DNA of 64,000 nucleotides from Thiobacillus denitrificans. GTDB lineage: Bacteria > Pseudomonadota > Gammaproteobacteria > Burkholderiales > Thiobacillaceae. The stretch is from the NCBI GenBank assembly GCA_002343685.1, contig DDRS01000021.1, forward strand, positions 62,001 through 126,000, given 5' to 3'. A program made the translations under genes and the position numbers. Positions 53,048-61,064 of the stretch are shown one piece after another (position 1 is the stretch's first letter; every line of letters starts with the position of its first letter). The notes beneath the pieces were generated by a model, which saw only the letters and a list, made by a program, of their open reading frames with translations, searched no databases and was not told the DNA's origin.

Positions 53048-54429
53048 CCTTACGCGACCATCCTTGGCTTGCCGCCCTCAAGGTCTACACCCATCCGCGC
53101 GTCGTCGGCATGCTGTTCCTCGGCTTTTCCGCCGGGCTGCCGCTGCTGCTGGTACTGGGCACGCTGTCGTTCTGGCTGTCCGAGGCGGGCATCGCGCGCG
53201 CGACGATTGGGCATCTGAGCTGGGTGGGGCTGGCGTACGGCTTCAAGTTCCTGTGGTCGCCGCTGGTGGACCGGCTGCCACTGCCGTTGCTGACGCGCAT
53301 GCTGGGCCGGCGGCGGGCCTGGCTGCTGCTGTCGCAGATCTGCATCGCGCTGGCGCTGCTGGGCATGGCGAACACCGACCCGGTGCTGAACCTGACGCAT
53401 ACGGTGTTCTTCGCGCTGGCAGTGGCCTTCGCCTCGGCGACACAGGATATCGCGCTCGACGCCTACCGTATCGAGGCGGTGGAAACCGAGAAGCAGGGGG
53501 CGATGGCGGCGACCTACCAGGCAGGCTATCGCATCGCGATGATCACGGCCGGTGCCGGCGCGCTGTGGATCGCGGCGAGCGTCGACACGACCACGGCCGC
53601 CTACGACTTCCACCCCTGGCAGGTGGCGTACACGGTCATGGCGGCCCTGATGGCGGTTGGCATCCTCACCACGCTGACCATCCACGAACCCGAGAAGAAA
53701 ATCCCATGCACCACAAGCGAACGCGAGTTGCATGCGCGCGCGAAGTTCGCCTCGCTTGGGTTGTCGGACGGGCTGCTCAACGCCACCGCGTGGTTCTACG
53801 ACGCAGTGCTGTCGCCCTTCATCGATTTCATCCAGCGTTACAAATGGCAGGCGCTGTTGATGCTGGCACTGATCGCGCTGTATCGGATTTCCGACGTGGT
53901 GATGGGGGTGATGAGCAACCCCTTCTATCAGGAAATGGGGTTCACCAAGGACGAAGTCGCCACCGTGTCCAAGGTGTTCGGCGTGATCATGACCATTGCC
54001 GGCGCCGGGCTCGGCGGGCTTCTGACGATGCGTCTCGGCGTGATGCGCACGCTGTTTCTCGGTGCGTTGCTGTCGGCAGCGACCAACTTGCTGTTCGTCT
54101 GGCTGGCCGGCCGCGGGCATGATGTGGGCGCGCTGGTGTTCACGGTGTCGGCCGACAACCTCTCCGCCGGCATCGCATCCAGCGCCTTCGTCGCCTATCT
54201 GTCCGGCCTGGTGAACCAGGCGTATTCGGCCACGCAGTACGCGCTGTTCACCTCGGTGATGCTGCTCCTGCCCAAGTTCATCGCTGGCTTTTCCGGGGAA
54301 TTCGTCGACGCCTATGGCTGGGCGGCGTTCTTCACCGGCACCGCGCTGATCGGGGTGCCGGTGCTGCTGCTGGTATGGCTGGTCGCCCGTGAACAGGAAG
54401 CAGCAAGCAGGAAGCAGGAAAAGCCATGA
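53044..54429 (+). CDS. ampG: AmpG-like MFS permease
   Basis: 461 aa, about 12-14 membrane helices. FLGFSAGLPLLLVLGTLSFWL and GLAYGFKFLWSPLVDRLP are the AmpG signature; ATQDIALDAYRIE (about 138) is also conserved. AmpG imports anhydro-muropeptides for wall recycling, which fits the wall genes of the window. The C-terminal tail (EQEAASRKQEKP) is encoded by a short AAGCAGG repeat. Overlaps its neighbours by 4 bp on both sides. Confidence 0.88.
   Translation: MTLRDHPWLAALKVYTHPRVVGMLFLGFSAGLPLLLVLGTLSFWLSEAGIARATIGHLSWVGLAYGFKFLWSPLVDRLPLPLLTRMLGRRRAWLLLSQICIALALLGMANTDPVLNLTHTVFFALAVAFASATQDIALDAYRIEAVETEKQGAMAATYQAGYRIAMITAGAGALWIAASVDTTTAAYDFHPWQVAYTVMAALMAVGILTTLTIHEPEKKIPCTTSERELHARAKFASLGLSDGLLNATAWFYDAVLSPFIDFIQRYKWQALLMLALIALYRISDVVMGVMSNPFYQEMGFTKDEVATVSKVFGVIMTIAGAGLGGLLTMRLGVMRTLFLGALLSAATNLLFVWLAGRGHDVGALVFTVSADNLSAGIASSAFVAYLSGLVNQAYSATQYALFTSVMLLLPKFIAGFSGEFVDAYGWAAFFTGTALIGVPVLLLVWLVAREQEAASRKQEKP
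54391..54424 (+). repeat. Short imperfect AAGCAG(G) repeat at the 3' end of ampG
   Basis: Three to four imperfect copies of an A/G-rich unit (GAAGCAG, CAAGCAG, GAAGCAG) encode the hydrophilic tail of the permease and also supply the purine-rich ribosome site (GGAAAA) for the next gene. Likely a slippage-prone tract. Confidence 0.45.
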
Positions 54430-55106
54430 TCGAGTTCTCCCTCCTGACCGCCCTGCTCGCCGGTCTGCTCGGCGGGGTGCACTGCGTCGGCATGTGCGGC
54501 GGCATCGTCGCGGCATTCTCCTTCCGCGCCGATGGCAGCACGCCGCCGTTCCGACTGCACCTGGCCTACAACCTGGGGCGGGTGTCGTCGTATGTGCTGT
54601 TCGGCGCACTGGCCGGGGCATTGGGCGCTTCGCTCAAGCTGGCGGAATTCATGCCGGTGCAGACCGTGCTGTATGTACTGGCGCAGGTCGTGATGATCCT
54701 GCTCGGCCTGTACCTGGCCGGACTCAATCGGTGGGTACTGGTGTTCGAGCGGGCCGGCGGCAGCATGTGGCGCGGCATCAAACCGCTGTTCCAGAAATTG
54801 CTGCCGGTCAAATCAGCGCCCCAGGCAATGCTGGCCGGCATGGCCTGGGGCTGGCTGCCGTGCGGGCTGGTGTACTCGGTGCTGGTGTCGGCATTGGCGG
54901 CTGGTAGCGCCACCTCGGGCGCGGCGCTGATGCTGGCATTCGGTCTCGGGACGCTGCCCAACCTGCTGGGCATGGGGCTGTTCGCCCGACAGATACAGCC
55001 TTTCATGCAGCAGCTGTGGGTGCGGCGTGCAGCCGGCCTGACGGTGGCGGGATTCGGCGTGTGGGGACTGATGACGCTGGGATATGCCGCGTTGTCCCAC
55101 GCCTGA
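54426..55106 (+). CDS. TauE/SafE-like sulfite exporter family membrane protein
   Basis: 226 aa, six membrane helices. GGVHCVGMCGGIVAAFSF at the N-terminus and MAWGWLPCGLVYSVLV (about 138) are the two Cys-containing repeats of the DsbD_2 (UreH-like) group. Members are linked to cytochrome oxidase or metal/thiol metabolism; the specific role here is unknown. Coupled to ampG by ATGA. Confidence 0.88.
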   Translation: MIEFSLLTALLAGLLGGVHCVGMCGGIVAAFSFRADGSTPPFRLHLAYNLGRVSSYVLFGALAGALGASLKLAEFMPVQTVLYVLAQVVMILLGLYLAGLNRWVLVFERAGGSMWRGIKPLFQKLLPVKSAPQAMLAGMAWGWLPCGLVYSVLVSALAAGSATSGAALMLAFGLGTLPNLLGMGLFARQIQPFMQQLWVRRAAGLTVAGFGVWGLMTLGYAALSHA

Positions 55107-55107
55107 A

Positions 55108-55127
55108 CCACGCTTCCGCGTGGGTTT
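55108..55127. terminator. Small hairpin terminator between convergent genes
   Basis: CCACGC / GCGTGG stem (6 bp), loop TTCC, followed by GTTT on the plus strand. It sits in the 19-bp gap between the TauE-like stop and the DUF4426 stop. Short stem and T-run make it a weak candidate. Confidence 0.5.
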
Positions 55128-55554
55128 ACTTGAAGAACTTCTGGTCGAAGGTCATTTCCTGCTTGAGCTCTCCCGGCACTTCCACGGTTGCCGTGAAGGT
55201 CAGCGTATCCGGCGGCGCGACGCGGAATTCGCCCAGGTAATAGATCGCGGTGCCTTCCTTGATTTCGCGCATGCTCACGTCGGCCAGCTGCCGGGTGAGA
55301 TTGGTGGCGTAGACGGTCAGCTTGGCCGGTACCGGGCTGAGCACGCCGACCTTGTTCTTCTTCAGCACCGACATCGTCAGCAGGCCGCGCGTCTTGCTGC
55401 GCTCGATCTTGTAAGTGCGTGCGACTTCAGGCTGTAGCTCGTCGGTGGTCAAGGCGTTGTAATGGATTTCGAATTGGCCGAATTTCTGCATGATCTCGGC
55501 GTGGGCAACGGCAGCGACGGAACACAGGCACAGGGCGGCAAGCAGGCGCTTCAT
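55126..55554 (-). CDS. DUF4426 periplasmic protein
   Basis: 142 aa. Signal peptide (MKRLLAALCLCSVAAVAHA), mature part starting EIMQKFGQFEIHYNAL and ending PGELKQEMTFDQKFFK, the length and pattern of DUF4426. Predicted all-beta periplasmic protein of unknown function. Stands alone, 47 bp from the lipid-transport operon. Confidence 0.85.
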   Translation of the reverse strand: MKRLLAALCLCSVAAVAHAEIMQKFGQFEIHYNALTTDELQPEVARTYKIERSKTRGLLTMSVLKKNKVGVLSPVPAKLTVYATNLTRQLADVSMREIKEGTAIYYLGEFRVAPPDTLTFTATVEVPGELKQEMTFDQKFFK

Positions 55555-55601
55555 GGTGTCTCTCCTTTTGTTGTGGGGTCTGCTCTTAGCATTCTAGGCG
55601 C

Positions 55602-56255
55602 TTATTTGAAGGTGGCGAGCCAGACGCCCAGATCGTCGAGCACGCGGCTGACTGCCAGACTGGACGCCTGGGCGGCGCCGGCGGCATCGTAGGTCGTCAA
55701 CGGCACCTTCTGTTCAAACGTATGGCGGCCCAACAATCTGCGCTGCTTCAGGTCCACCAGTTCGGCACGCAGTTCCAGCCGCACGTGCCCCGGCTCGCTG
55801 GTGGCGTCGTGATAGAACTCGATCAGCCGGGTATCCAGCATCAGGTCGCCGCGTACGACCCCGCCGGCGGGCGCGACCCGGTAGCGGCCAAGCCGGTCGA
55901 GCCTGGCGCGCAGCAGCTCGGCGAAGCGCCTGCCAGGCCGCTCGGTCCAGCGGGCAAACTGGTACTGGCCGCGTGTGCCGGCACTGCGGCTGAAGACGAG
56001 CTGATCGCTATCGTAAAAACCGCCGGTGGTGGTATCAAGTACCAGCAGCGTAGGTGCAGACGATTTCTCACGGGCTTCAGCCCGTAGAGAATCGGGAGCC
56101 TTTAGGGCGTCGGCAGTCAGCGGAGTCGGTGAGGCGGCGGGGGCGGCATCGTTCAGCACGTAATACACCACACCGGGCGCGTTGGCATTCTGGCCGAAAT
56201 TGACGCAGCCGCTCAGTGCGAGAACGAAGGCCATCAGGGAAAGACGGGTTTTCAT
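55602..56255 (-). CDS. ABC-type lipid transport auxiliary lipoprotein (PqiC-like)
   Basis: 217 aa. Lipobox VLALSGCVN. The core (TLLVLDTTTGGFYDSDQLVFSR, in part; ARLDRLGRYRVAP; HTFEQKVPLTTYDAAGAAQA) matches the ABC-transport auxiliary family that partners MCE systems at the outer membrane. Residues about 55-66 (SLRAEAREKSS) are encoded by an in-frame palindromic insertion. Coupled by ATGA to the MCE gene. Confidence 0.88.
   Translation of the reverse strand: MKTRLSLMAFVLALSGCVNFGQNANAPGVVYYVLNDAAPAASPTPLTADALKAPDSLRAEAREKSSAPTLLVLDTTTGGFYDSDQLVFSRSAGTRGQYQFARWTERPGRRFAELLRARLDRLGRYRVAPAGGVVRGDLMLDTRLIEFYHDATSEPGHVRLELRAELVDLKQRRLLGRHTFEQKVPLTTYDAAGAAQASSLAVSRVLDDLGVWLATFK
56065..56091. repeat. 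Palindromic element inside the PqiC-like gene
   Basis: ACGGGCT (56070-56076), TC, AGCCCGT (56079-56085), extended on both sides by TTCTC / GAGAA with a one-base bulge. The hairpin keeps the reading frame. It resembles short interspersed palindromes that can invade coding sequence. Confidence 0.5.
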
Positions 56256-57199
56256 GGAAGTTTCTCTCCGGGACCGAGTTGCTTCTTGTCGGGGCCGAAC
56301 AGGATGGTACGCGGATTCGACAGGCGCTGCCCGGCCGTGGTGAGCACATCGGCGCTGGTGCGCACATCGCGGCTGACGCTGTTCAATTCCAGCGTGCCGG
56401 ATTCGCTGAGCTGCTGAACCTGCTGGGAAATCAGGTTGGCATCGCGCTGCAGTTTCACCATCGCGACGGTGGCTTCCTTCAGCGCAACGTTGGCGTTCTG
56501 GCCCACGCTGGCGATGCTGCCTTCGGCGCGGGTGGCGGCCTGGCCGATACTGGCGCCGGCCAGGCGGAACTCATCGGAAGCGTCACGGATGCTCCGCACG
56601 GCCGCGGTGAGATCTTGCTTGTTGGCCGCCAGGTGGCGCGACAGTTCATCGAGGTTGGCCAGCGTCTGGCTGATGGCATGCTGGTTCTCGTCCGACAACA
56701 GCGTATTCATTTTTTCCAGCACCTGCGCGCCGTTCACCGCCAGCCGCGAAAGGGCGGTCGCGACCTTGTCGATATCGGAACTGCCCTCGGCGATGACCGG
56801 GTAGCGCTCGCCATCGGGCGCCTTGCTGAGCAGCGGGCCTTCGGTCGGGCCGTTGGTGATTTCGACGGCTGCAATGCCAGTCACCAGGTTGCGCTTGATG
56901 AAGGCCGTGGCGCCGCTGTGAACCGGTACCCCCTCGTCGATGCGCGCGGTGACCGCGACCGCTTCTTCCTGCTTGTTGGAGAAGCGGTAACCGTCGACCA
57001 CGCCCACCTTGATACCGCGCATTTTCACCGGGCTGCCGACCGCCAGGCCGTCGAGCGACTGCTCCTTGAAATAAATCGTGTACGTCTGATAGGCGATGGT
57101 ATCTGCCGCGCCCGTCAGCCACACGATGGCCAGGGTCAGCAGCGCAACCACGGCCAGCACTACCGCGCCGACCAGTGTGTAGCGACCTTCAGTTTCCAT
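56252..57199 (-). CDS. MCE-family lipid-binding protein (MlaD-like)
   Basis: 315 aa. One N-terminal helix (about 8-28), then the MCE domain (GSPVKMRGIKVGVVDGYRFSN, in part; about 45-120) and an alpha-helical tail (about 165-270) rich in Ala/Gln. Periplasmic lipid shuttle component. Start ATG 57199 overlaps the ATPase stop by 11 bp. Confidence 0.92.
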   Translation of the reverse strand: METEGRYTLVGAVVLAVVALLTLAIVWLTGAADTIAYQTYTIYFKEQSLDGLAVGSPVKMRGIKVGVVDGYRFSNKQEEAVAVTARIDEGVPVHSGATAFIKRNLVTGIAAVEITNGPTEGPLLSKAPDGERYPVIAEGSSDIDKVATALSRLAVNGAQVLEKMNTLLSDENQHAISQTLANLDELSRHLAANKQDLTAAVRSIRDASDEFRLAGASIGQAATRAEGSIASVGQNANVALKEATVAMVKLQRDANLISQQVQQLSESGTLELNSVSRDVRTSADVLTTAGQRLSNPRTILFGPDKKQLGPGEKLP

Positions 57200-57956
57200 G
57201 CTCGGTTTCTCCCTCCGTGGCCCGCGCTGCAAAGTAGTCGTTGAGCCACGGGTCGTCGATGTGCTTCAGTTCGGCCACCGTGCCACTGCCGAGTACGCGG
57301 CCGTTCGACAGCACGATGACGCGGTCGATAATCGAAAACAGTGTATCCAAGTCATGGGTGACGAGGAATATGGTGAGGCCCAGGCTGTCGGCCAGCAGCC
57401 GGATCAGCGCGTCGAACGCGCGGGCGGAAATCGGGTCGAGGCCGGAAGTCGGCTCGTCGAGGAACAGCAATTCCGGGTCGAGCGCCAGCGCGCGCGCGAG
57501 CGCCACCCGCTTGCGCATGCCGCCCGAGAGCTCGCTCGGCCGCTTGTCAGCGGCATCCGGCGGCAGGCCGGCCAGCGCGAGTTTCAGCCGGGCCAGTCGG
57601 CGGCAGATGGCATGCGGCAGGTCGGTATGCTCGAACAGCGGCGTGGCGACGTTATCCTCTACCGTGAGCGAGGAAAACAAGGCGCCATCCTGGAACAGCA
57701 CGCCAAAGCGCCGCCGCAGCACATTCATTTGCTCGGTCGTACTGTCCAGAACCGATTGCCCGAATACTTCGATATGCCCCGCTTGCGGCCTCAACAAGCC
57801 GATGATCTCGCGCAGCAGGACCGATTTTCCGGTGCCGCTTCCACCGATCAGCGCGACGACCTCGCCACGCGCGACGGACAGACTGAGGCCGCGATGAATG
57901 TTGTGTCCGCCCAGCGTGGTCGACACGTCGCGAACCTCGATCACGGACTCGGCCAT
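57189..57956 (-). CDS. ABC transporter ATP-binding protein (MlaF-like)
   Basis: 255 aa. Walker A GGSGTGKSVLLREI (about 38), signature ELSGGMRKRVALARAL (about 145), Walker B LLFLDEPTSGLDP (about 168), THDLDTLFSI H-loop. Energises the permease encoded just upstream (TGATG junction at 57956). Confidence 0.94.
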   Translation of the reverse strand: MAESVIEVRDVSTTLGGHNIHRGLSLSVARGEVVALIGGSGTGKSVLLREIIGLLRPQAGHIEVFGQSVLDSTTEQMNVLRRRFGVLFQDGALFSSLTVEDNVATPLFEHTDLPHAICRRLARLKLALAGLPPDAADKRPSELSGGMRKRVALARALALDPELLFLDEPTSGLDPISARAFDALIRLLADSLGLTIFLVTHDLDTLFSIIDRVIVLSNGRVLGSGTVAELKHIDDPWLNDYFAARATEGETEHGN

Positions 57957-59050
57957 CAGATATCCAGCCGCACGAACGTCACGGCAAAAATGGCGTTGAG
58001 AATGATGATGGCGATCAGGCTCTGCACCACGGTGGACGTCGTATTGGCGCCGACGCTGCGCGCGTCGCGGGTAACCGACAGGCCCATGCGGCAGGCGATC
58101 AGCGCGATGAACATGGCGAACACCGGCGCCTTGCCGAGTCCCACCACCAGGGTTTTCAGCAGAATCACATCGGCCATCCGGTCCATGAACATGGAATACG
58201 AAATATCCAGTTGCTGCTGTGCCACCAGCATGCCGCCGGCAATCCCGGCGATATCGCCGATGAATACCAGCAGCGGCATGGCGATCAGCAGCGCCAGCAT
58301 GCGCGGAATCACCAGGACAGCCAGCGGCGACAGGCCGAGCGTGGTGATGGCATCGATCTCCTCGGTGACTTTCATGGTGCCGAGCTGCGCGGTGATGGCG
58401 GCACCCGTGCGCCCGGCCACGAGAACGGCGACGATGACCGGCGAGATCTCGCGCAGGATTGCCAGCAACAGGCCGTCGACCACAAAGATGTTGGCACCGT
58501 ACTGTTGCGCCTGGTCCCCCAGCAGGTAGGCGAATACCACGCCCAGCAGGAACAGCATGGCGGACACGATGGGAATCGCACCGACGAACACCGCGCGCAC
58601 CTGGGCCGCGAATTCGCGCCACCGCCAGCCGCCGGGCTTGCCCAGCAATGCCCACAGTTCGATGGACAGCCGGCCGACGAAATCGAGCAGGCCGAGCGCA
58701 TGCTCCCCCATCACCTGTGCGCCGCGGCCGGTCATCGCCAGCACGTTTTCGCGCCGGTGCTCGGGCTGCGCGGCCGAGGCCGCGCTGTGGCGGTTGACCA
58801 ATTCCAGTATCGCCAGGTGCTGCGGCTGGAAAGCCTGCAACTCGGGCATCGGGTCGTTCGCCCGCGGACGGGCAGCGGACAGCAGCAACCACGCGCCATT
58901 GGTATCGAGCTGGGTGATACCGGCGCCATCTATGGCACGTACGGTCTTGCCGCCAAGTGCCGGCAAGACCGATGCGGCTCCGGCATGCCAGGCACCGCTG
59001 ACGACCAGCGTACCCTGGGCCTCGTCGAAGTCCGCGCGTGCTTCCGTCAC
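57956..59050 (-). CDS. STAS-permease fusion of MlaE/MlaB type
   Basis: 364 aa. Residues 1-100 form a STAS-like domain (TLVVSGAWHAGAASVLPAL; IDGAGITQLDTNGAWLLL), normally a separate MlaB subunit. From about 130 follows the MlaE permease with LREISPVIVAVLVAGRTGAAITAQLGTM (in part) and EEIDAITTLGLSPLAVLVIPR. The start is GTG 59050, overlapping the MetA-like stop as GTGA. Confidence 0.92.
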   Translation of the reverse strand: MTEARADFDEAQGTLVVSGAWHAGAASVLPALGGKTVRAIDGAGITQLDTNGAWLLLSAARPRANDPMPELQAFQPQHLAILELVNRHSAASAAQPEHRRENVLAMTGRGAQVMGEHALGLLDFVGRLSIELWALLGKPGGWRWREFAAQVRAVFVGAIPIVSAMLFLLGVVFAYLLGDQAQQYGANIFVVDGLLLAILREISPVIVAVLVAGRTGAAITAQLGTMKVTEEIDAITTLGLSPLAVLVIPRMLALLIAMPLLVFIGDIAGIAGGMLVAQQQLDISYSMFMDRMADVILLKTLVVGLGKAPVFAMFIALIACRMGLSVTRDARSVGANTTSTVVQSLIAIIILNAIFAVTFVRLDI

Positions 59051-60099
59051 GCCAGCCCTAAAGGATTGTCGGGATCGATGCCCGGCATGAAAGGCAGGCC
59101 GCGCTCGCGGTGGGTGACCTGGTAGACGCAGCCGATCCAGTTGCCGACCACGCCTTCGGCCGTGTCGTGCCAGGTATTGTCGAGCAGCGGCAGCACCTGC
59201 GCCTCGGGGAAGGTCAGTATCTCGCCCGCCCGGGTACGGCTGCCGTACTCGGCCAGCAGCGCCTGCGCCTGGCGGCTGAAATAGCGCTCGGGGAACGGAG
59301 GGAACGCAGGCAGCTTGCCCGCCGCCGCAAGCATCAGGTCGCGTTTGTATTCCTTCAGCAGCGAGACGGTGTCGTATTCGGGATGTCCCTGGAAGAATAC
59401 GGTACGCAGGCCGTCCCCGCTTACCGCCATGTGGACGCCGGCTTCCTCGCTTTCGACCAGAACCTTGACTCCCGCCACCTCGAACTGCGCACGCGAGATG
59501 TCGTTCCAGCGCGAATGCGGCACATCGAAACGCGTATTCACGTCGGCCACCAGCGGGTGGCGGCCATCGGTCACGCGATGCTCGAATACGCCCCAGATCT
59601 TCCGCGGCTGCATGATGCGCGCCTGGCCATGGCGGAACTGCATCACCGCATGCGTGGCCAGGCACGAACACAGCGTCGAGGTGACGTTGTCCCAGGCCCA
59701 GTCGATCACTTCGATCAGTGGTTGCCAGAACGGCTCGTCGGCAAGGTCGGAATGGGTGACATTGGCGCCGGTGATGATGAGCGCATCCAGTCCTTTCTCA
59801 CGAATCGCGTCGAAGCTTTCGTAATACTGCGCGATGTGCGACTGCGCCGCCTCGCCGCGCGGTAGCGTCGGCAAGGTGAAGGGATGCATGTAGAACTGCG
59901 CGATCGGGTTCGATTCGCCGACCAGCCGGTAGAACTGCCGTTCGGTCGCCTCCAGCGCCGCGTCCGGCATCATGTTCAACAGGCCGACATGAAGCTCGCG
60001 GATTTCCTGGTTGGCCGCGCGCTCGGTCGACAGCACCGTGATGCCGTCGCGGCGCAGACGCTCGAAGGTTGGCAGGGTGTTATGCGCGACCAGCGGCAT
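59047..60099 (-). CDS. metA: Homoserine O-acyltransferase (MetA family)
   Basis: 350 aa class-I-glutamine-amidotransferase-like fold. HVGLLNMMPDAALEATERQF (about 38), the nucleophile Cys in STLCSCLATHAV (about 155), GVFEHRV (about 185), SEEAGVHMAV (about 235) and FFQGHPEYD with the catalytic His-Glu region (about 255) fit the family. Activates homoserine for methionine synthesis; whether it uses succinyl- or acetyl-CoA cannot be decided by eye. Start ATG 60099, 2 bp after the ATPase stop. Confidence 0.88.
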   Translation of the reverse strand: MPLVAHNTLPTFERLRRDGITVLSTERAANQEIRELHVGLLNMMPDAALEATERQFYRLVGESNPIAQFYMHPFTLPTLPRGEAAQSHIAQYYESFDAIREKGLDALIITGANVTHSDLADEPFWQPLIEVIDWAWDNVTSTLCSCLATHAVMQFRHGQARIMQPRKIWGVFEHRVTDGRHPLVADVNTRFDVPHSRWNDISRAQFEVAGVKVLVESEEAGVHMAVSGDGLRTVFFQGHPEYDTVSLLKEYKRDLMLAAAGKLPAFPPFPERYFSRQAQALLAEYGSRTRAGEILTFPEAQVLPLLDNTWHDTAEGVVGNWIGCVYQVTHRERGLPFMPGIDPDNPLGLA

Positions 60100-60101
60100 C
60101 G

Positions 60102-60953
60102 TCAGTCCTTCTTGCGCGCAACGGCTGACTCGACCAGTGCGAGGAAATCGCGTTCGTCGCGCACCTGGGCCACCTCCTGCGAGGTCACCGTATAGCCGTG
60201 CGGCCTGGCGATCGCCTCGTAGCGGGGAATGCGCGAATGGAACAGGCGCGGAAACACCCAGCGGGCGAAGTCGTCGGGCTCGATCTGCGCCACGAACTCG
60301 ATGCCCTTTTCCTTCAGATAGGCCGGCAGCTGTTCGGCGAGGAAGGCCGGGCGGAAATACAGGGGCTTGGGATCGGACTGCGCGCGTTTGATCAACGTGT
60401 CCTCCTCTTCGCGGGTCGTGGTCTGGATATAGAGGATCAGCGTATGCTCGGCAAGCAGTTCGACCACGCCGGGCTCGTCCAGCTCGCACAGGCTGCCGCC
60501 GACGTCGTTGACGAAGTGAGGATAGCCGTAGATCTCCTGGCCCTTGCGGATGAAGCTGGGCACATCGCGCATGGCGGCGATTTCGCCGTCGCGGTAGGCC
60601 GCCTGGCGGCGCGAGAACTCGTCGAGCGGGAGCCCGCCCCATTCCGGCCCCCCGAGCTTGCCGACGAAGGTCAGCACCGGGCCAAGGTCGTGGATCTTGA
60701 TGTTGTTCTTGATGTCGATCCAGTCGTTGCGCAGCAGTTCGCGCAAAAACGGCACGCTCATCGCCTGCTGCTTGATGAGATCCAGAATCGGTTCGTCGAG
60801 GTAGCGCGTGCCGATACGGTAATCGCCGGAAAAATGGAACCAGTCGTGGCCGCGCAGCATGCTCGAGATATGCGTCTTGCCGACGCCGGACATGCCGAGC
60901 AGGGTAATGCGCTTGGTTGGCCAGGCGCGGAAGGCTTCAGGTGTAAAGTGCAT
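60102..60953 (-). CDS. P-loop ATPase of unknown function
   Basis: 283 aa. ITLLGMSGVGKTHIS is Walker A (about 18); ILDLIKQQAM and ILYIQTTTREEEDTLIKRA follow. The C-terminal part (LKEKGIEFVAQIEPDDFARW, about 220) has no recognisable domain. Resembles kinase-like ATPases that I recall near metA-type genes in proteobacteria, but I cannot assign a role. Start ATG 60953; an open frame extends upstream but the terminator of the MCP gene lies there. Confidence 0.8.
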   Translation of the reverse strand: MHFTPEAFRAWPTKRITLLGMSGVGKTHISSMLRGHDWFHFSGDYRIGTRYLDEPILDLIKQQAMSVPFLRELLRNDWIDIKNNIKIHDLGPVLTFVGKLGGPEWGGLPLDEFSRRQAAYRDGEIAAMRDVPSFIRKGQEIYGYPHFVNDVGGSLCELDEPGVVELLAEHTLILYIQTTTREEEDTLIKRAQSDPKPLYFRPAFLAEQLPAYLKEKGIEFVAQIEPDDFARWVFPRLFHSRIPRYEAIARPHGYTVTSQEVAQVRDERDFLALVESAVARKKD

Positions 60954-61004
60954 GGGGTCGGTTTTCTTGAGGCTAGCGCGAAGCCTACCGAAAAGCCACC
61001 CAAT

Positions 61005-61044
61005 AAAAAAGGGCGTCGGGATGCCGGACGGCATCCCGACGCCC
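61005..61044 (-). terminator. Strong intrinsic terminator of the chemoreceptor gene
   Basis: Perfect 15-bp stem (GGGCGTCGGGATGCC at 61011-61025 with its complement at 61030-61044), loop GGAC, and an A-run at 61005-61010 that reads as U-run on the minus strand. Downstream of the MCP stop at 61065. Confidence 0.95.
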
Positions 61045-61064
61045 TTATCCCGCCGTGACGACCG

